Origin: Sporosarcina gallistercoris | GTDB lineage: Bacteria > Bacillota > Bacilli > Bacillales_A > Planococcaceae | Assembly (NCBI RefSeq): GCF_014836415.1 | Contig: NZ_JACSQY010000016.1 | Span: forward strand, 1-41,040 | Direction: 5' to 3' | Length of the DNA stretch: 41,040 nt | Part shown: positions 7,236 through 14,822 of the stretch, in pieces | Position numbering within the stretch: the first letter of the stretch is position 1 | Layout: the number at the start of each line of letters is the position of its first letter | Position numbers and translations under genes: made by a program | The notes under the pieces: generated by a model | Seen by the model: the letters and a program-made list of their open reading frames with translations, nothing else | What the model was told of the DNA's origin: nothing | The model's database searches: none

Positions 7236-8771
7236 ATGGGCTCAACATTTATGGGACTAGAAACAAGCAAACGCGGCCTGCAAACCCAGCAGTCCGCTCT
7301 TTATACGACAGGGCACAACATCAGTAATGCCAACACACTCGGCTACTCGCGTCAACGCGTAAACATGGAAGCTACAGGGGGCTTTCCGGGAGTCGGACTA
7401 AACGCTGGAACCATGCCTGGTTTTTTAGGGACAGGCGTTCAAGCAGGGTCGATTCAACGGATTCGAGATAGTTTCGTGGATCAACAATATCGAGGAGAGT
7501 CCAACAAGCTCGGCTACTGGGATACGCGTTCAAAAGCAATTGGTCAGCTTGAAGATATTATGAATGAACCGTCCGAGTATGGATTACAGAAATCACTCAG
7601 CCAGTTTTGGAGCAGTTTAGAAGACTTGGCAGTGCACCCGGAAAATGGTGGAGCTCGTAAGGTTGTAATCGAACGTGGAATTGCAGTGGCGGACTCGTTC
7701 AACTATATGAACAAGTCTTTAGAAGAGTTGAAGACGAATACTGGACAGGAAATCGGTATTTCAACAAAAGAAATCAATTCAATCATGAGTCAAATAGCAG
7801 GATTGAATGAGCAAATCTCATCTATAGAACCGAACGGCTATTTACCAAATGATCTGTACGATGCACGTGACGTATTAGTGGATAAACTTGCGCAGTTCCT
7901 CCCGATTGAAACGAGCTATACCAAATCAGGCGGTAATGCCTCTGCGGTTGCAGAAGGCAGTATGACGATAAGTATCAAATTGGAAGGTAATCCTACTCCA
8001 GAGCCACTAATCATTGTAAGTGGAAAAGATGCAACCGAAATGACTCTCGATGGTGCAAACGCAGATGGCTATCCGTCAGGTCCAATTAGTGGCTTTAGCT
8101 TCAGTGCTAATGGACAAGTAGTTGGAGGATCAATGGCAGCCTCGGCTATGAAAGATACAGGAAGCCTTAAATCACTTGTCAATTCATATGGTAGCACTGG
8201 TAAAACAGGGCTGATTCCCGATATGATTGCTAAACTTGATAAAATGGCGAATGCTTTCATGAAAGCATTTAATGATCAACATAAAGCAGGTTATACACTG
8301 AATGGAACTGGGACAGATCCAGATGGTGACAAAATTCCTTTCTTTACAGGTGAAGGAACTGGAGCTAAGGGCATAAAGGTAAGTGAAGCAATTATTGATG
8401 ATCCATCGCTTGTGTCTGCATCCTCCAAGCCTGGAGAAGAAGGAAATGGCGAGAATGCCAAACTACTCGGTAAAGTCCAGTTCGACGATAAAGTGGGATT
8501 AGACGGTGCTACGATTCAAACATACTTCCAAGGTGTAATCGGACAACTTGGCGTAGACGGTCAACAAGCGGAAAAAATGAAATTCAACTCAGAAACGCTC
8601 ATGATTTCGGTATCAAATCGCCGTGATTCCATCAGTGCCGTATCACTCGATGAAGAAATGACAAACATGATCCAATTCCAGCAAGCCTACAATGCTTCAG
8701 CACGAATGGTCACAGTTGTCGACGAAACGCTTGATAAAATCATCAACGGTATGGGTGTCGTCGGTAGATAA
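7236..8771 (+). CDS. flgK: FlgK, hook-associated protein 1
   Basis: A 511-residue structural protein that forms the first ring joining hook to filament; it is exported by the flagellar type III system. The N-terminal motif GLETSKRGLQTQQSALYTTG followed by HNISNANTLGYSRQRV and the C-terminal SVSLDEE-MTNMIQFQQAYNASA-type segment with MVTVVDETLDKIINGMG are the conserved D0/D1 coiled regions. The central part (about residues 135-410) is more variable. GAGGAGG precedes the ATG. The codons of the middle part (roughly 7640-8460) are visibly more AT-rich than both ends, suggesting exchange of the exposed domain. flgL follows after 18 bp. Confidence 0.96.
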   Translation: MGSTFMGLETSKRGLQTQQSALYTTGHNISNANTLGYSRQRVNMEATGGFPGVGLNAGTMPGFLGTGVQAGSIQRIRDSFVDQQYRGESNKLGYWDTRSKAIGQLEDIMNEPSEYGLQKSLSQFWSSLEDLAVHPENGGARKVVIERGIAVADSFNYMNKSLEELKTNTGQEIGISTKEINSIMSQIAGLNEQISSIEPNGYLPNDLYDARDVLVDKLAQFLPIETSYTKSGGNASAVAEGSMTISIKLEGNPTPEPLIIVSGKDATEMTLDGANADGYPSGPISGFSFSANGQVVGGSMAASAMKDTGSLKSLVNSYGSTGKTGLIPDMIAKLDKMANAFMKAFNDQHKAGYTLNGTGTDPDGDKIPFFTGEGTGAKGIKVSEAIIDDPSLVSASSKPGEEGNGENAKLLGKVQFDDKVGLDGATIQTYFQGVIGQLGVDGQQAEKMKFNSETLMISVSNRRDSISAVSLDEEMTNMIQFQQAYNASARMVTVVDETLDKIINGMGVVGR

Positions 8772-8789
8772 TAAGGAGGAATCATAGAA

Positions 8790-9716
8790 ATGCGTGTTAC
8801 ACAATCAATGCTTTCCAATAATATGCTCCGCAACTTAACATCAAGCTATAGTAAAATGGGAAAACTCAACGACCAGCTGACGACTGGTAAAAAAGTGAAC
8901 CGTCCATCCGATGATCCTGTCGTTGCTATGCGCGGACTGAACTATCGCATGCAAGTGGATAAGGTGGCGCAATATCAACGGAACATCGGTGAAGTGAACA
9001 ACTGGCTCGATAGTACGGATGATGCGCTCGATAAGGTCGGTCAAGCGTTGCACCGAACGAAAGAACTTGTGACGAACGCTGCGAACACCGGTGCCATGAC
9101 GGATTCTGACCGTGAGAAAATTAAGTCAGAGTTAGACCAACTTCGTCAACAGATTCAAGACACAGCGAATACTAAAGTTGGGGACAAATATATTTTTAGT
9201 GGTACTAAAACTGGAAGTGCACTTTACGATAAAACTCTTGTAGACGACGGTAATGGCAATATGGTTGAAAAAGGCTATCCCGAAATTAGTACGGATACAG
9301 ACCCTGCAGGAGCACTCACTGCATTTGAATCAGATGTGAACATAAATGTTTTCGATGGCGTGCAGCTGAATGTTAACTCGACTTCTGCAAAACTTTTCAA
9401 AGACATTGAAGCTATGTTTAAAAGCTTTGATGATCCTAGTGTAGATTTTGGAGAAGCAATCGGAAAAGTCGATGGCATGATGGATGATCTACTCACTGAG
9501 CGAGCAGATGTCGGTGCTCGTCAAAATCGTGCAGAACTAATGGACGACCGCTTGGAAACTCAAGAAGGGATTTCCAAAAAACAAATGTCATTGAACGAGG
9601 ACATTGATTACGAAAAAGTCATCACTGAAATGATTTCTCAGGAATCCGTACACCGGGCAGCATTATCTGTAGGGGCACGAATCATCCAGCCTTCACTTGT
9701 GGATTTCTTAAGATAA
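8790..9716 (+). CDS. flgL: FlgL, hook-associated protein 3
   Basis: A 308-residue protein forming the second junction ring between FlgK and the flagellin filament. It begins MRVTQSMLSNNMLRNL and carries the conserved LTTGKKVNRPSDDPV, followed by the C-terminal flagellin-like helix (MISQESVHRAALSVGARIIQ). The length is normal. AAGGAGG lies upstream of the ATG. As in flgK, the exposed middle (about 9150-9450) is more AT-rich than the ends. It is followed by a terminator-like hairpin at 9735, so yviE and the genes after it may be expressed at a different level. Confidence 0.95.
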   Translation: MRVTQSMLSNNMLRNLTSSYSKMGKLNDQLTTGKKVNRPSDDPVVAMRGLNYRMQVDKVAQYQRNIGEVNNWLDSTDDALDKVGQALHRTKELVTNAANTGAMTDSDREKIKSELDQLRQQIQDTANTKVGDKYIFSGTKTGSALYDKTLVDDGNGNMVEKGYPEISTDTDPAGALTAFESDVNINVFDGVQLNVNSTSAKLFKDIEAMFKSFDDPSVDFGEAIGKVDGMMDDLLTERADVGARQNRAELMDDRLETQEGISKKQMSLNEDIDYEKVITEMISQESVHRAALSVGARIIQPSLVDFLR

Positions 9717-9734
9717 TCGATTCAGCACGAGATG

Positions 9735-9764
9735 TGCCAGGTACTCTTGTGCCTGGCATTTTTT
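9735..9764 (+). terminator. Terminator-like hairpin between flgL and yviE
   Basis: A 7-bp stem TGCCAGG/CCTGGCA (9735-9741 with 9752-9758), 10-nt loop and six T follow the flgL stop by 18 bp. Given the continuous operon order on either side, it is probably a partial terminator or attenuator. Confidence 0.7.
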
Positions 9765-9785
9765 GTTATAAATAGGAGGCTGAAA

Positions 9786-10340
9786 ATGAATATACCTCAA
9801 TTGCAAATTCAAACTACCCCAGCTAAACTAGTTGTGCATACAGAGAAAGCGATACAAGAAATTGAACAGCCGAGAGCAGTAATGCAACAAAGTCAACCTG
9901 CAGCTATTTTAGAAATTTCAACAACTAGGCCAAGGTTATCAATTGATACTACTGCAGTCCGAGAAGATATTGATATGAAAAGTGTTTTCAAGAGAACTCA
10001 AGAGCACGCTCAATTAGGCCGACAAGCAGCACTTGAAGGCATTGGTAGAAGAGCCTCTGAGGGACAGCAACTCTTAAGAATTGAAAATGGAGGGAATGTA
10101 ATTGCAGATTTGGCGAAGCAAAATGGGACTCCACCGCCTGCATCTTTAGGGATCCGCTTCGTTGCAAACAGAACGAAAATTCAAATGTCCATTGCTCCAG
10201 GTACAACCAACATTAACGTGACCCCACAAAAACCAACGTTAGATGTTCAAACAAACAAACCTATCCACACCTACATACCAGGCAAAGTGAGTGGAACTAT
10301 GGAGCAATATTCTTCCATCCAGATTGACTGGAAAGGTTAA
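9786..10340 (+). CDS. yviE: YviE, DUF6470-type flagellar operon protein
   Basis: A 184-residue protein placed exactly where yviE lies in B. subtilis, between flgL and fliW. It starts MNIPQLQIQTTPAKL, and a second similar segment (RPRLSIDTTAVREDID) suggests an internal repeat. The middle is a charged helix rich in Arg and Glu, and the C-terminal part is beta-rich (IQMSIAPGTTNINVTPQKP). The function is not established; the context argues for a role in filament assembly or regulation. The ATG at 9786 has AGGAGG upstream; the longer open frame from 9732 runs through the terminator hairpin and is rejected. Confidence 0.85.
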   Translation: MNIPQLQIQTTPAKLVVHTEKAIQEIEQPRAVMQQSQPAAILEISTTRPRLSIDTTAVREDIDMKSVFKRTQEHAQLGRQAALEGIGRRASEGQQLLRIENGGNVIADLAKQNGTPPPASLGIRFVANRTKIQMSIAPGTTNINVTPQKPTLDVQTNKPIHTYIPGKVSGTMEQYSSIQIDWKG

Positions 10341-10357
10341 CAAAGGAGTGTTCAATA

Positions 10358-10801
10358 TTGAAGATCAAAACAAAGTTTCATGGAGAACTCGATATAGAGG
10401 GGGTTCAGAAATGGACGTTTCCGAATGGCTTGCCGGGGCTGGAAGGTGAAAAACAGTTCGTGCTTTTGCCAATAGAAGGAAATGATAGCTTTCGAGTGAT
10501 GCAATCCACGGTGAATGCTTCAATTGCACTCATCGTTTGCAGTCCATATACGCTGCTAGATAGCTATGAAATATCCATTGATGAGCCGACGCTCGGTCTA
10601 TTGAATATTAAAGAACCAGACGAGGTGATGGTGTTATCAGTCATGTCACTGAAGCAACCATTCGAAGAGTCGACGATTAATTTACAGGCTCCTCTAATTT
10701 TGAATAGCACAAATCTGAAAGCTAAACAAATGATTTTAAATGATTCACAGTACAGTTTGCGACAATCTATCGATGTGAAGGCCAAAAAGGGGGCACGCTA
10801 A
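10358..10801 (+). CDS. fliW: FliW, flagellar assembly factor and CsrA antagonist
   Basis: A 147-residue FliW. Free FliW binds CsrA and relieves repression of hag mRNA; when cytoplasmic flagellin rises, FliW binds Hag instead and CsrA is released (the Hag-FliW-CsrA partner switch known in B. subtilis). The conserved FPNGLPGLEGEKQFVLLP is at residues 21-38, and the rest is the usual beta-barrel. The start is TTG at 10358 with AAGGAG 9 nt upstream; no ATG is as well placed. It is 1 nt from csrA, giving tight coupling of antagonist and regulator. Confidence 0.95.
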   Translation: MKIKTKFHGELDIEGVQKWTFPNGLPGLEGEKQFVLLPIEGNDSFRVMQSTVNASIALIVCSPYTLLDSYEISIDEPTLGLLNIKEPDEVMVLSVMSLKQPFEESTINLQAPLILNSTNLKAKQMILNDSQYSLRQSIDVKAKKGAR

Positions 10802-10802
10802 C

Positions 10803-11030
10803 ATGCTTGTACTCTCAAGAAAACCAAACGAAACGATTAGAATTGGTGAAGACATAGAAATTAGGATTATTGAAGTTAAAGGTGATACAATCCGTATCGG
10901 AATCGAAGCACCAAAGTCTGTAGATATCTTACGCGGAGAACTAGTACAATCTATTTCAGAATCCAATACAGAAGCGATTGCTCTGGATTTAGATATCTTT
11001 AATCAGTTAACAGCAAGAACAGAAAAGTGA
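10803..11030 (+). CDS. csrA: CsrA, carbon storage/flagellin translation repressor
   Basis: A 75-residue RNA-binding protein that begins MLVLSRKPNETIRIGEDIEI and carries the RNA-binding IEAPKSVDILRGEL segment. Dimers bind ANGGA motifs; in B. subtilis the main target is the hag leader, and matching sites are present here at 11189-11225. The ATG follows the fliW stop with one base between, with GGGGG 9 nt upstream. The length and all core residues are normal. Confidence 0.97.
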   Translation: MLVLSRKPNETIRIGEDIEIRIIEVKGDTIRIGIEAPKSVDILRGELVQSISESNTEAIALDLDIFNQLTARTEK

Positions 11031-11095
11031 TTTGACAGCTTTAGGTTCATGTCCAGTGCAAATATAAAATAAATGAATTTACTTATCAAAATTAC

Positions 11096-11122
11096 TAAAC
11101 ACTTGGTAACACTATCCGATAT
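11096..11122 (+). promoter_or_regulatory. SigD promoter of hag
   Basis: A -35 TAAA (11096-11099), 15-bp spacer and -10 TCCGATAT (11115-11122) match the SigD consensus TAAA-N15-GCCGATAT at all but one base. It gives a leader of about 104 nt before the hag start. Confidence 0.92.
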
Positions 11123-11188
11123 AATCTATGTAAGCAAGAGAAGGTTGTTTCGGCCGGCATCCTGACTCGAGCAAACAATAAAATGATC

Positions 11189-11225
11189 AGGTTCACAAGG
11201 ACGTGAACCTCACAACTCAAGGAGG
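11189..11225 (+). promoter_or_regulatory. CsrA-binding hairpin and second site over the hag Shine-Dalgarno
   Basis: An 8-bp stem AGGTTCAC/GTGAACCT (11189-11196 with 11203-11210) presents the loop AAGGAC, an ideal CsrA site (ACAAGGACGT). A second GGA lies in the Shine-Dalgarno AAGGAGG (11219-11225), about 22 nt downstream, so one CsrA dimer could bridge both and block ribosomes. This is the arrangement described for B. subtilis hag. Confidence 0.88.
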
Positions 11226-11233
11226 AAACAACA

Positions 11234-12091
11234 ATGATTATCAATCATAACTTAGCAGCAATGAACACTCACCGTCAATTAGGAACGAATAACACAAACG
11301 CGTCTAAAAACTTGGAGAAATTGTCTTCTGGTTTGAAAATTAATAAAGCTGGAGACGATGCTGCAGGTCTAGCAATCTCGGAAAAGATGCGTGGTCAAAT
11401 CCGTGGTTTGGATATGGCTTCTAAAAACGCGCAAGATGGTATTTCTTTAATTCAAACAGCTGAAGGTGCTTTGAATGAAACACATTCAATTCTTCAACGT
11501 ATGCGAGAACTTGCAGTGCAATCTTCAAATGACACAAATACAACTTCTGATCGTGGTGAACTACAAAAAGAAGTTGATGAATTAGCTAAAGAGATTACTA
11601 GAATTTCAAATACTACTGAATTTAACACTAAGAAGTTAATGAATGGATCGAATAGTGGTAATGGATTAACATTCCAAATCGGAGCCAATTCTAGTCAATC
11701 TGTTACCTTGAAACTTGCTGCAATGGATGCAAACAAATTAGGTGTTACTACAACGGGTACTACTGGTTCTGGAGCTACAGTAACATCAGGAATTAAAATT
11801 ACAACTCAAAGTGGAGCAAATGCTGCTATAAGTGGTATTAATAAAGCGATAAATACAGTTTCTGCAGAGCGTTCGAAATTAGGAGCTATGCAAAACCGTC
11901 TAGAGCACACAATCAACAACCTTGGAACTTCTTCTGAGAATTTGACTGCTGCTGAATCGCGTATTCGTGACGTAGATATGGCTAAGGAAATGATGTCATT
12001 CACTAAGAATAATATCTTGACTCAAGCTGCTCAAGCGATGCTTTCACAAGCAAACCAACAGCCACAAGGTGTACTTCAACTACTACGTTAA
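11234..12091 (+). CDS. hag: Flagellin
   Basis: A 285-residue flagellin, the filament subunit. The D0/D1 regions are complete at the N-terminus (MIINHNLAAMNTHRQLG, then KLSSGLKINKAGDDAAGLAI) and the C-terminus (ESRIRDVDMAKEMMSFTKNN, then QPQGVLQLLR). The D2/D3 domains are almost absent: only ~45 residues rich in Thr, Ser and Gly (TTTGTTGSGATVTSG) join the halves. This exposed Ser/Thr loop is the likely site of O-linked glycans made by the island downstream. Expression is set by the SigD promoter and CsrA sites just upstream, and it is closed by a strong terminator shared with the convergent maf-like gene. Confidence 0.98.
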   Translation: MIINHNLAAMNTHRQLGTNNTNASKNLEKLSSGLKINKAGDDAAGLAISEKMRGQIRGLDMASKNAQDGISLIQTAEGALNETHSILQRMRELAVQSSNDTNTTSDRGELQKEVDELAKEITRISNTTEFNTKKLMNGSNSGNGLTFQIGANSSQSVTLKLAAMDANKLGVTTTGTTGSGATVTSGIKITTQSGANAAISGINKAINTVSAERSKLGAMQNRLEHTINNLGTSSENLTAAESRIRDVDMAKEMMSFTKNNILTQAAQAMLSQANQQPQGVLQLLR

Positions 12092-12099
12092 TTTGAATG

Positions 12100-12135
12100 A
12101 AAAAACACGATCCGAGAAATCGGATCGTGTTTTTT
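12100..12135. terminator. Bidirectional terminator between hag and the minus-strand maf
   Basis: AAAAACACGATCCG pairs perfectly with CGGATCGTGTTTTT around the loop AGAAAT (12115-12120). The A-run on one side and T-run on the other allow it to end transcription of both hag and the convergent gene. Confidence 0.93.
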
Positions 12136-12144
12136 GTTGATGCT

Positions 12145-13407
12145 TTATTTTATGATTTCTTTATATTTAAATAAAGGAATATGATTCCAATTTTCAATGT
12201 ATGCGCCGCCTTCTGTACAATTATACAAAGATAAATCTGAATGTTCTTGCGCATACAACTCTAACCACTTACGATAGATTGTTAAATTTTTAGAGGTATT
12301 CACTAGTCCGTTTTTATCATAGTTGTCAACCTGCAATTGGTTAGATGTCACATTTACTATCTTTTGTAAATGGGCACCTTTTGCATGGCTTTGACCATGA
12401 GTATAAGCTAAATCTTGCCCAACTAATGCAACTGATTTTGCTCCTAACCAGATCATGGTATCCAATAAACTAGTTGCCACGGAACCACCAGTTTTTATTA
12501 GTGGTTCATTTCGTTTTTTTGCTCTGTTTTCCGCTTCCCCAAAACCATGTTGGTAAAGAATATATCGTTCTCCTTGATGCAACAATACAGTTTCATAAAA
12601 AGCTGTGCTTAAGTAGAATAACTTTGCTTCCGGGATATTCACATCTACTAATTGGGATAGAGTGGCTTTGTTAGGATCACTAATCATAAAAAAATCAGGA
12701 ATGATTTCAGATTTTAGCATAGGTTTGATAGCAGTACCAACCGCTCCTATCGTTATTAGTCCTTCTTCTTTAATTTCCTTTAATAACGGGAGTTGCTTAG
12801 TCAAAGAAGGGCCTGCTGAAGCTAAAATCATTGGTCTTCCTCGGTAATCATCTCTTAATTTACCAATTCCAACATCATTTAGTAAGGTGTTTTTATCGAA
12901 ATTCTCGATTAACGAGTCTATTTGATGATCAATAGTAAGTTGCTGGTATTGTAGATCCTTTAACAGGGATTGAAGAGGGACGTACTTTTCAGGTATTAAA
13001 TCCATTCCGCTTTTATGAATCTTAATATTTGTTGAACTATATGAAGAAAATAATCTCTCCTTTTCATTTACGGAGAGTCTGGAGAATGATAGTAGACAAA
13101 CATTTTCTAACGTAGATAAACTTTCGTAAAAGATACTTTTGATAAACCATGAATAAAATTCGTCATTAAACTCAATTACATTTACTTTTTGATTTTTGCA
13201 AGCAAGCGCTATCTGTTTAATATGGTAGCCTGCACCAAGTCCAATAATTAAAATGTTTTCATTCGTTTTCATGATTTTAACAAAGTTTTCAACCCATGAG
13301 TATACTTCATTCATAGGATTGTATTTGCTATGTAAATAGATAGTTTTTCCATTTTGAACTACTTTTATTGTTGGAACTGTTTTTGTTTCTATAATTATAA
13401 TCTCCAT
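12145..13407 (-). CDS. Short Maf-like motility accessory factor (putative flagellin glycosyltransferase)
   Basis: A 420-residue protein of the Maf/DUF115 (MptE-like) family, whose flagellar members transfer nonulosonic acids to flagellin Ser/Thr. Shared landmarks with the larger Maf at 15406 are HSKYNPMNE, IIGLGAGYHIKQ, ASAGPSLTKQLPLL, the Asp-containing FFMISDP and VALVGQDLAYTHGQSHAKG. It lacks about 40 N-terminal residues and the ~150-residue C-terminal helical domain of the larger paralogue, so it may be a specialised, accessory or reduced enzyme. The ATG at 13407 has GGGGG ~10 nt upstream. It is convergent with hag and sits outside the main glycan operon. Base composition is AT-rich like the rest of the island. 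No internal stop suggests decay. Confidence 0.85.
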   Translation of the reverse strand: MEIIIIETKTVPTIKVVQNGKTIYLHSKYNPMNEVYSWVENFVKIMKTNENILIIGLGAGYHIKQIALACKNQKVNVIEFNDEFYSWFIKSIFYESLSTLENVCLLSFSRLSVNEKERLFSSYSSTNIKIHKSGMDLIPEKYVPLQSLLKDLQYQQLTIDHQIDSLIENFDKNTLLNDVGIGKLRDDYRGRPMILASAGPSLTKQLPLLKEIKEEGLITIGAVGTAIKPMLKSEIIPDFFMISDPNKATLSQLVDVNIPEAKLFYLSTAFYETVLLHQGERYILYQHGFGEAENRAKKRNEPLIKTGGSVATSLLDTMIWLGAKSVALVGQDLAYTHGQSHAKGAHLQKIVNVTSNQLQVDNYDKNGLVNTSKNLTIYRKWLELYAQEHSDLSLYNCTEGGAYIENWNHIPLFKYKEIIK

Positions 13408-13464
13408 ATTTCAATAACCCCCTTTTCGGAAGAATAATAAATTTCTATGTTTTACCTTACTAGT

Positions 13465-13493
13465 TTTATAGGTATTTAGACTCGATCATTAAA
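13465..13493 (-). promoter_or_regulatory. Candidate SigA promoter for the short maf
   Basis: On the minus strand, -35 TTTAAT (13488-13493), 17-bp spacer and -10 TATAAA (13465-13470) lie 58 bp before the start codon. In this AT-rich background the match is only suggestive. Confidence 0.35.
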
Positions 13494-13594
13494 TAAACTT
13501 AAATCTTCAACCATAGTGCGAACTTAAACTGAAAAGACCAATAAACTTGAAGGTACATGAAATTTCTGTCCAAATCCAATAATAGGACTCACGT

Positions 13595-14560
13595 ATGAAC
13601 AAGAATTTAGTAAGAATTTCATTTGGTAAATGGGTTGGACATATACTTCGAAAAAGTTAAAAAACATCGTTTTATACAAACAAGATAACTCTATAAAGAA
13701 ATTGACGACGTACTTGTTTACTTTTTATTTAGTTAAATGGCTAGTAATCACTCAATTGAAGTAACGCTTGCAAACGATAGCCTACAAAATGTACTTGGTT
13801 TCACGTTCATAAATGTATTACAGCTATCCAGAAAAAATAAAAGTCGATTCGGCTATTTTAACTAGTATATTTATTAACCTTGTTGAACTCTTAAATGCAC
13901 ATTATCAGCCAACAAAGACCATTATGATGTTGAAAATCATTGATTTTACAACAAATGCTTTAGACGTCCACTATTTTAAATGAACAGAATTACGAAGAAC
14001 GAGACTTTAAATTAAATCTCCTACTTATTTTAAATAAATAAGTATCAACTATTCTGTCAAAGAAATCATAACAAACGCTTTGATTCATTTATGGACGAGG
14101 GACTCTTTTTCGTTTGTCGGCTTAAGTAAATGCAGTCATACACATTGTAGAAGTGTTTCCACTCCCTAAGGATACCCAATGGTCTAAATCGAGCAGTATA
14201 GAAAACGTCTTTCAGATTGTGTTTATTATCTATAGTCGATAGTAAGAAATATGCATAAGCACCAATAGTTTTAATCTTCCAACTGAGGAAATCAGGAAAT
14301 TTCGGCTAAACTTTGGCAATTGAGTTGTTCTTTAAATGAATCAGGCAACATGTGAAAATTAAACACTTTTACGGAATGAGAAAAAAAGCGGTGAAAAACT
14401 AAATTTACCTGTCTCCCCTCACATAATGTCTTTCAATTTTAGTTCAATATAAAACTAAAAGCCTCATGCCGCTTCTGAAAAATGACTGAGGGTTAAAGAC
14501 ATTGTTTTGGAAAGATGCCAGGCACTGGTTACGACGTTTCGAAAAAGCGCACGTCCCTTA
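13595..14560 (+). pseudogene. Decayed IS4-type (DUF4372-like) transposase
   Basis: No long frame is open, but fragments in changing frames read in order like an IS4-family transposase. MNKNLVRISFGKWVGHILRK starts at 13595. VTLANDSLQNVLGF, then INVLQLSRKNKS, lies near 13760-13850. LLNAHYQPTKTIMMLKIIDF, then VHYFK-stop-TELRRTRL, lies near 13890-14010. KRFDSFMDEGLFFVCRL lies near 14075, and FNLPTEEIRKF near 14270. The catalytic-Glu region reads IELFFK-stop-IRQHVKIKHFYG (14316-14370), and the C-terminal piece ends LKTLFWKDARHWLRRFEKA at 14549. At least a dozen stops and several frameshifts make it inactive. No terminal inverted repeats or target duplication could be recognised. Confidence 0.82.
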
Positions 14561-14822
14561 AAGATTGATTTCCAATCGGAGCATCTGCCTAATTGTATAA
14601 AAATACAAAAAATAGTGCTTTCTCTATTTTAATTTTTATCTTTTTAGTCAAGAATCAAAGTGTGGTACTGAAAATTCAATCATTAATTATGCAACACTGT
14701 GATTTAATCTATCTTTATTATACTGTACTCCCAAGATTAAAAGCACTTCAATTTTATTTTTCTCAACCGATAGTAAGAGTGTGATACAATTTATATGAAT
14801 ATATTAACTGGAGGGGTTCTCC
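14561..14822. other. Intergenic, AT-rich, with candidate promoter
   Basis: No gene is seen. An extended -10, TGATACAAT (14782-14790), with only a weak -35 (TCTCAA, 14761-14766), could drive the glycan operon from about 14797. Upstream sequence is simple AT-rich DNA. Confidence 0.4.

Noticed and set aside
14593..14784. 63-codon open frame before the glycan operon
   Set aside because: No ribosome site, low-complexity AT-rich composition, and overlap with the likely promoter.
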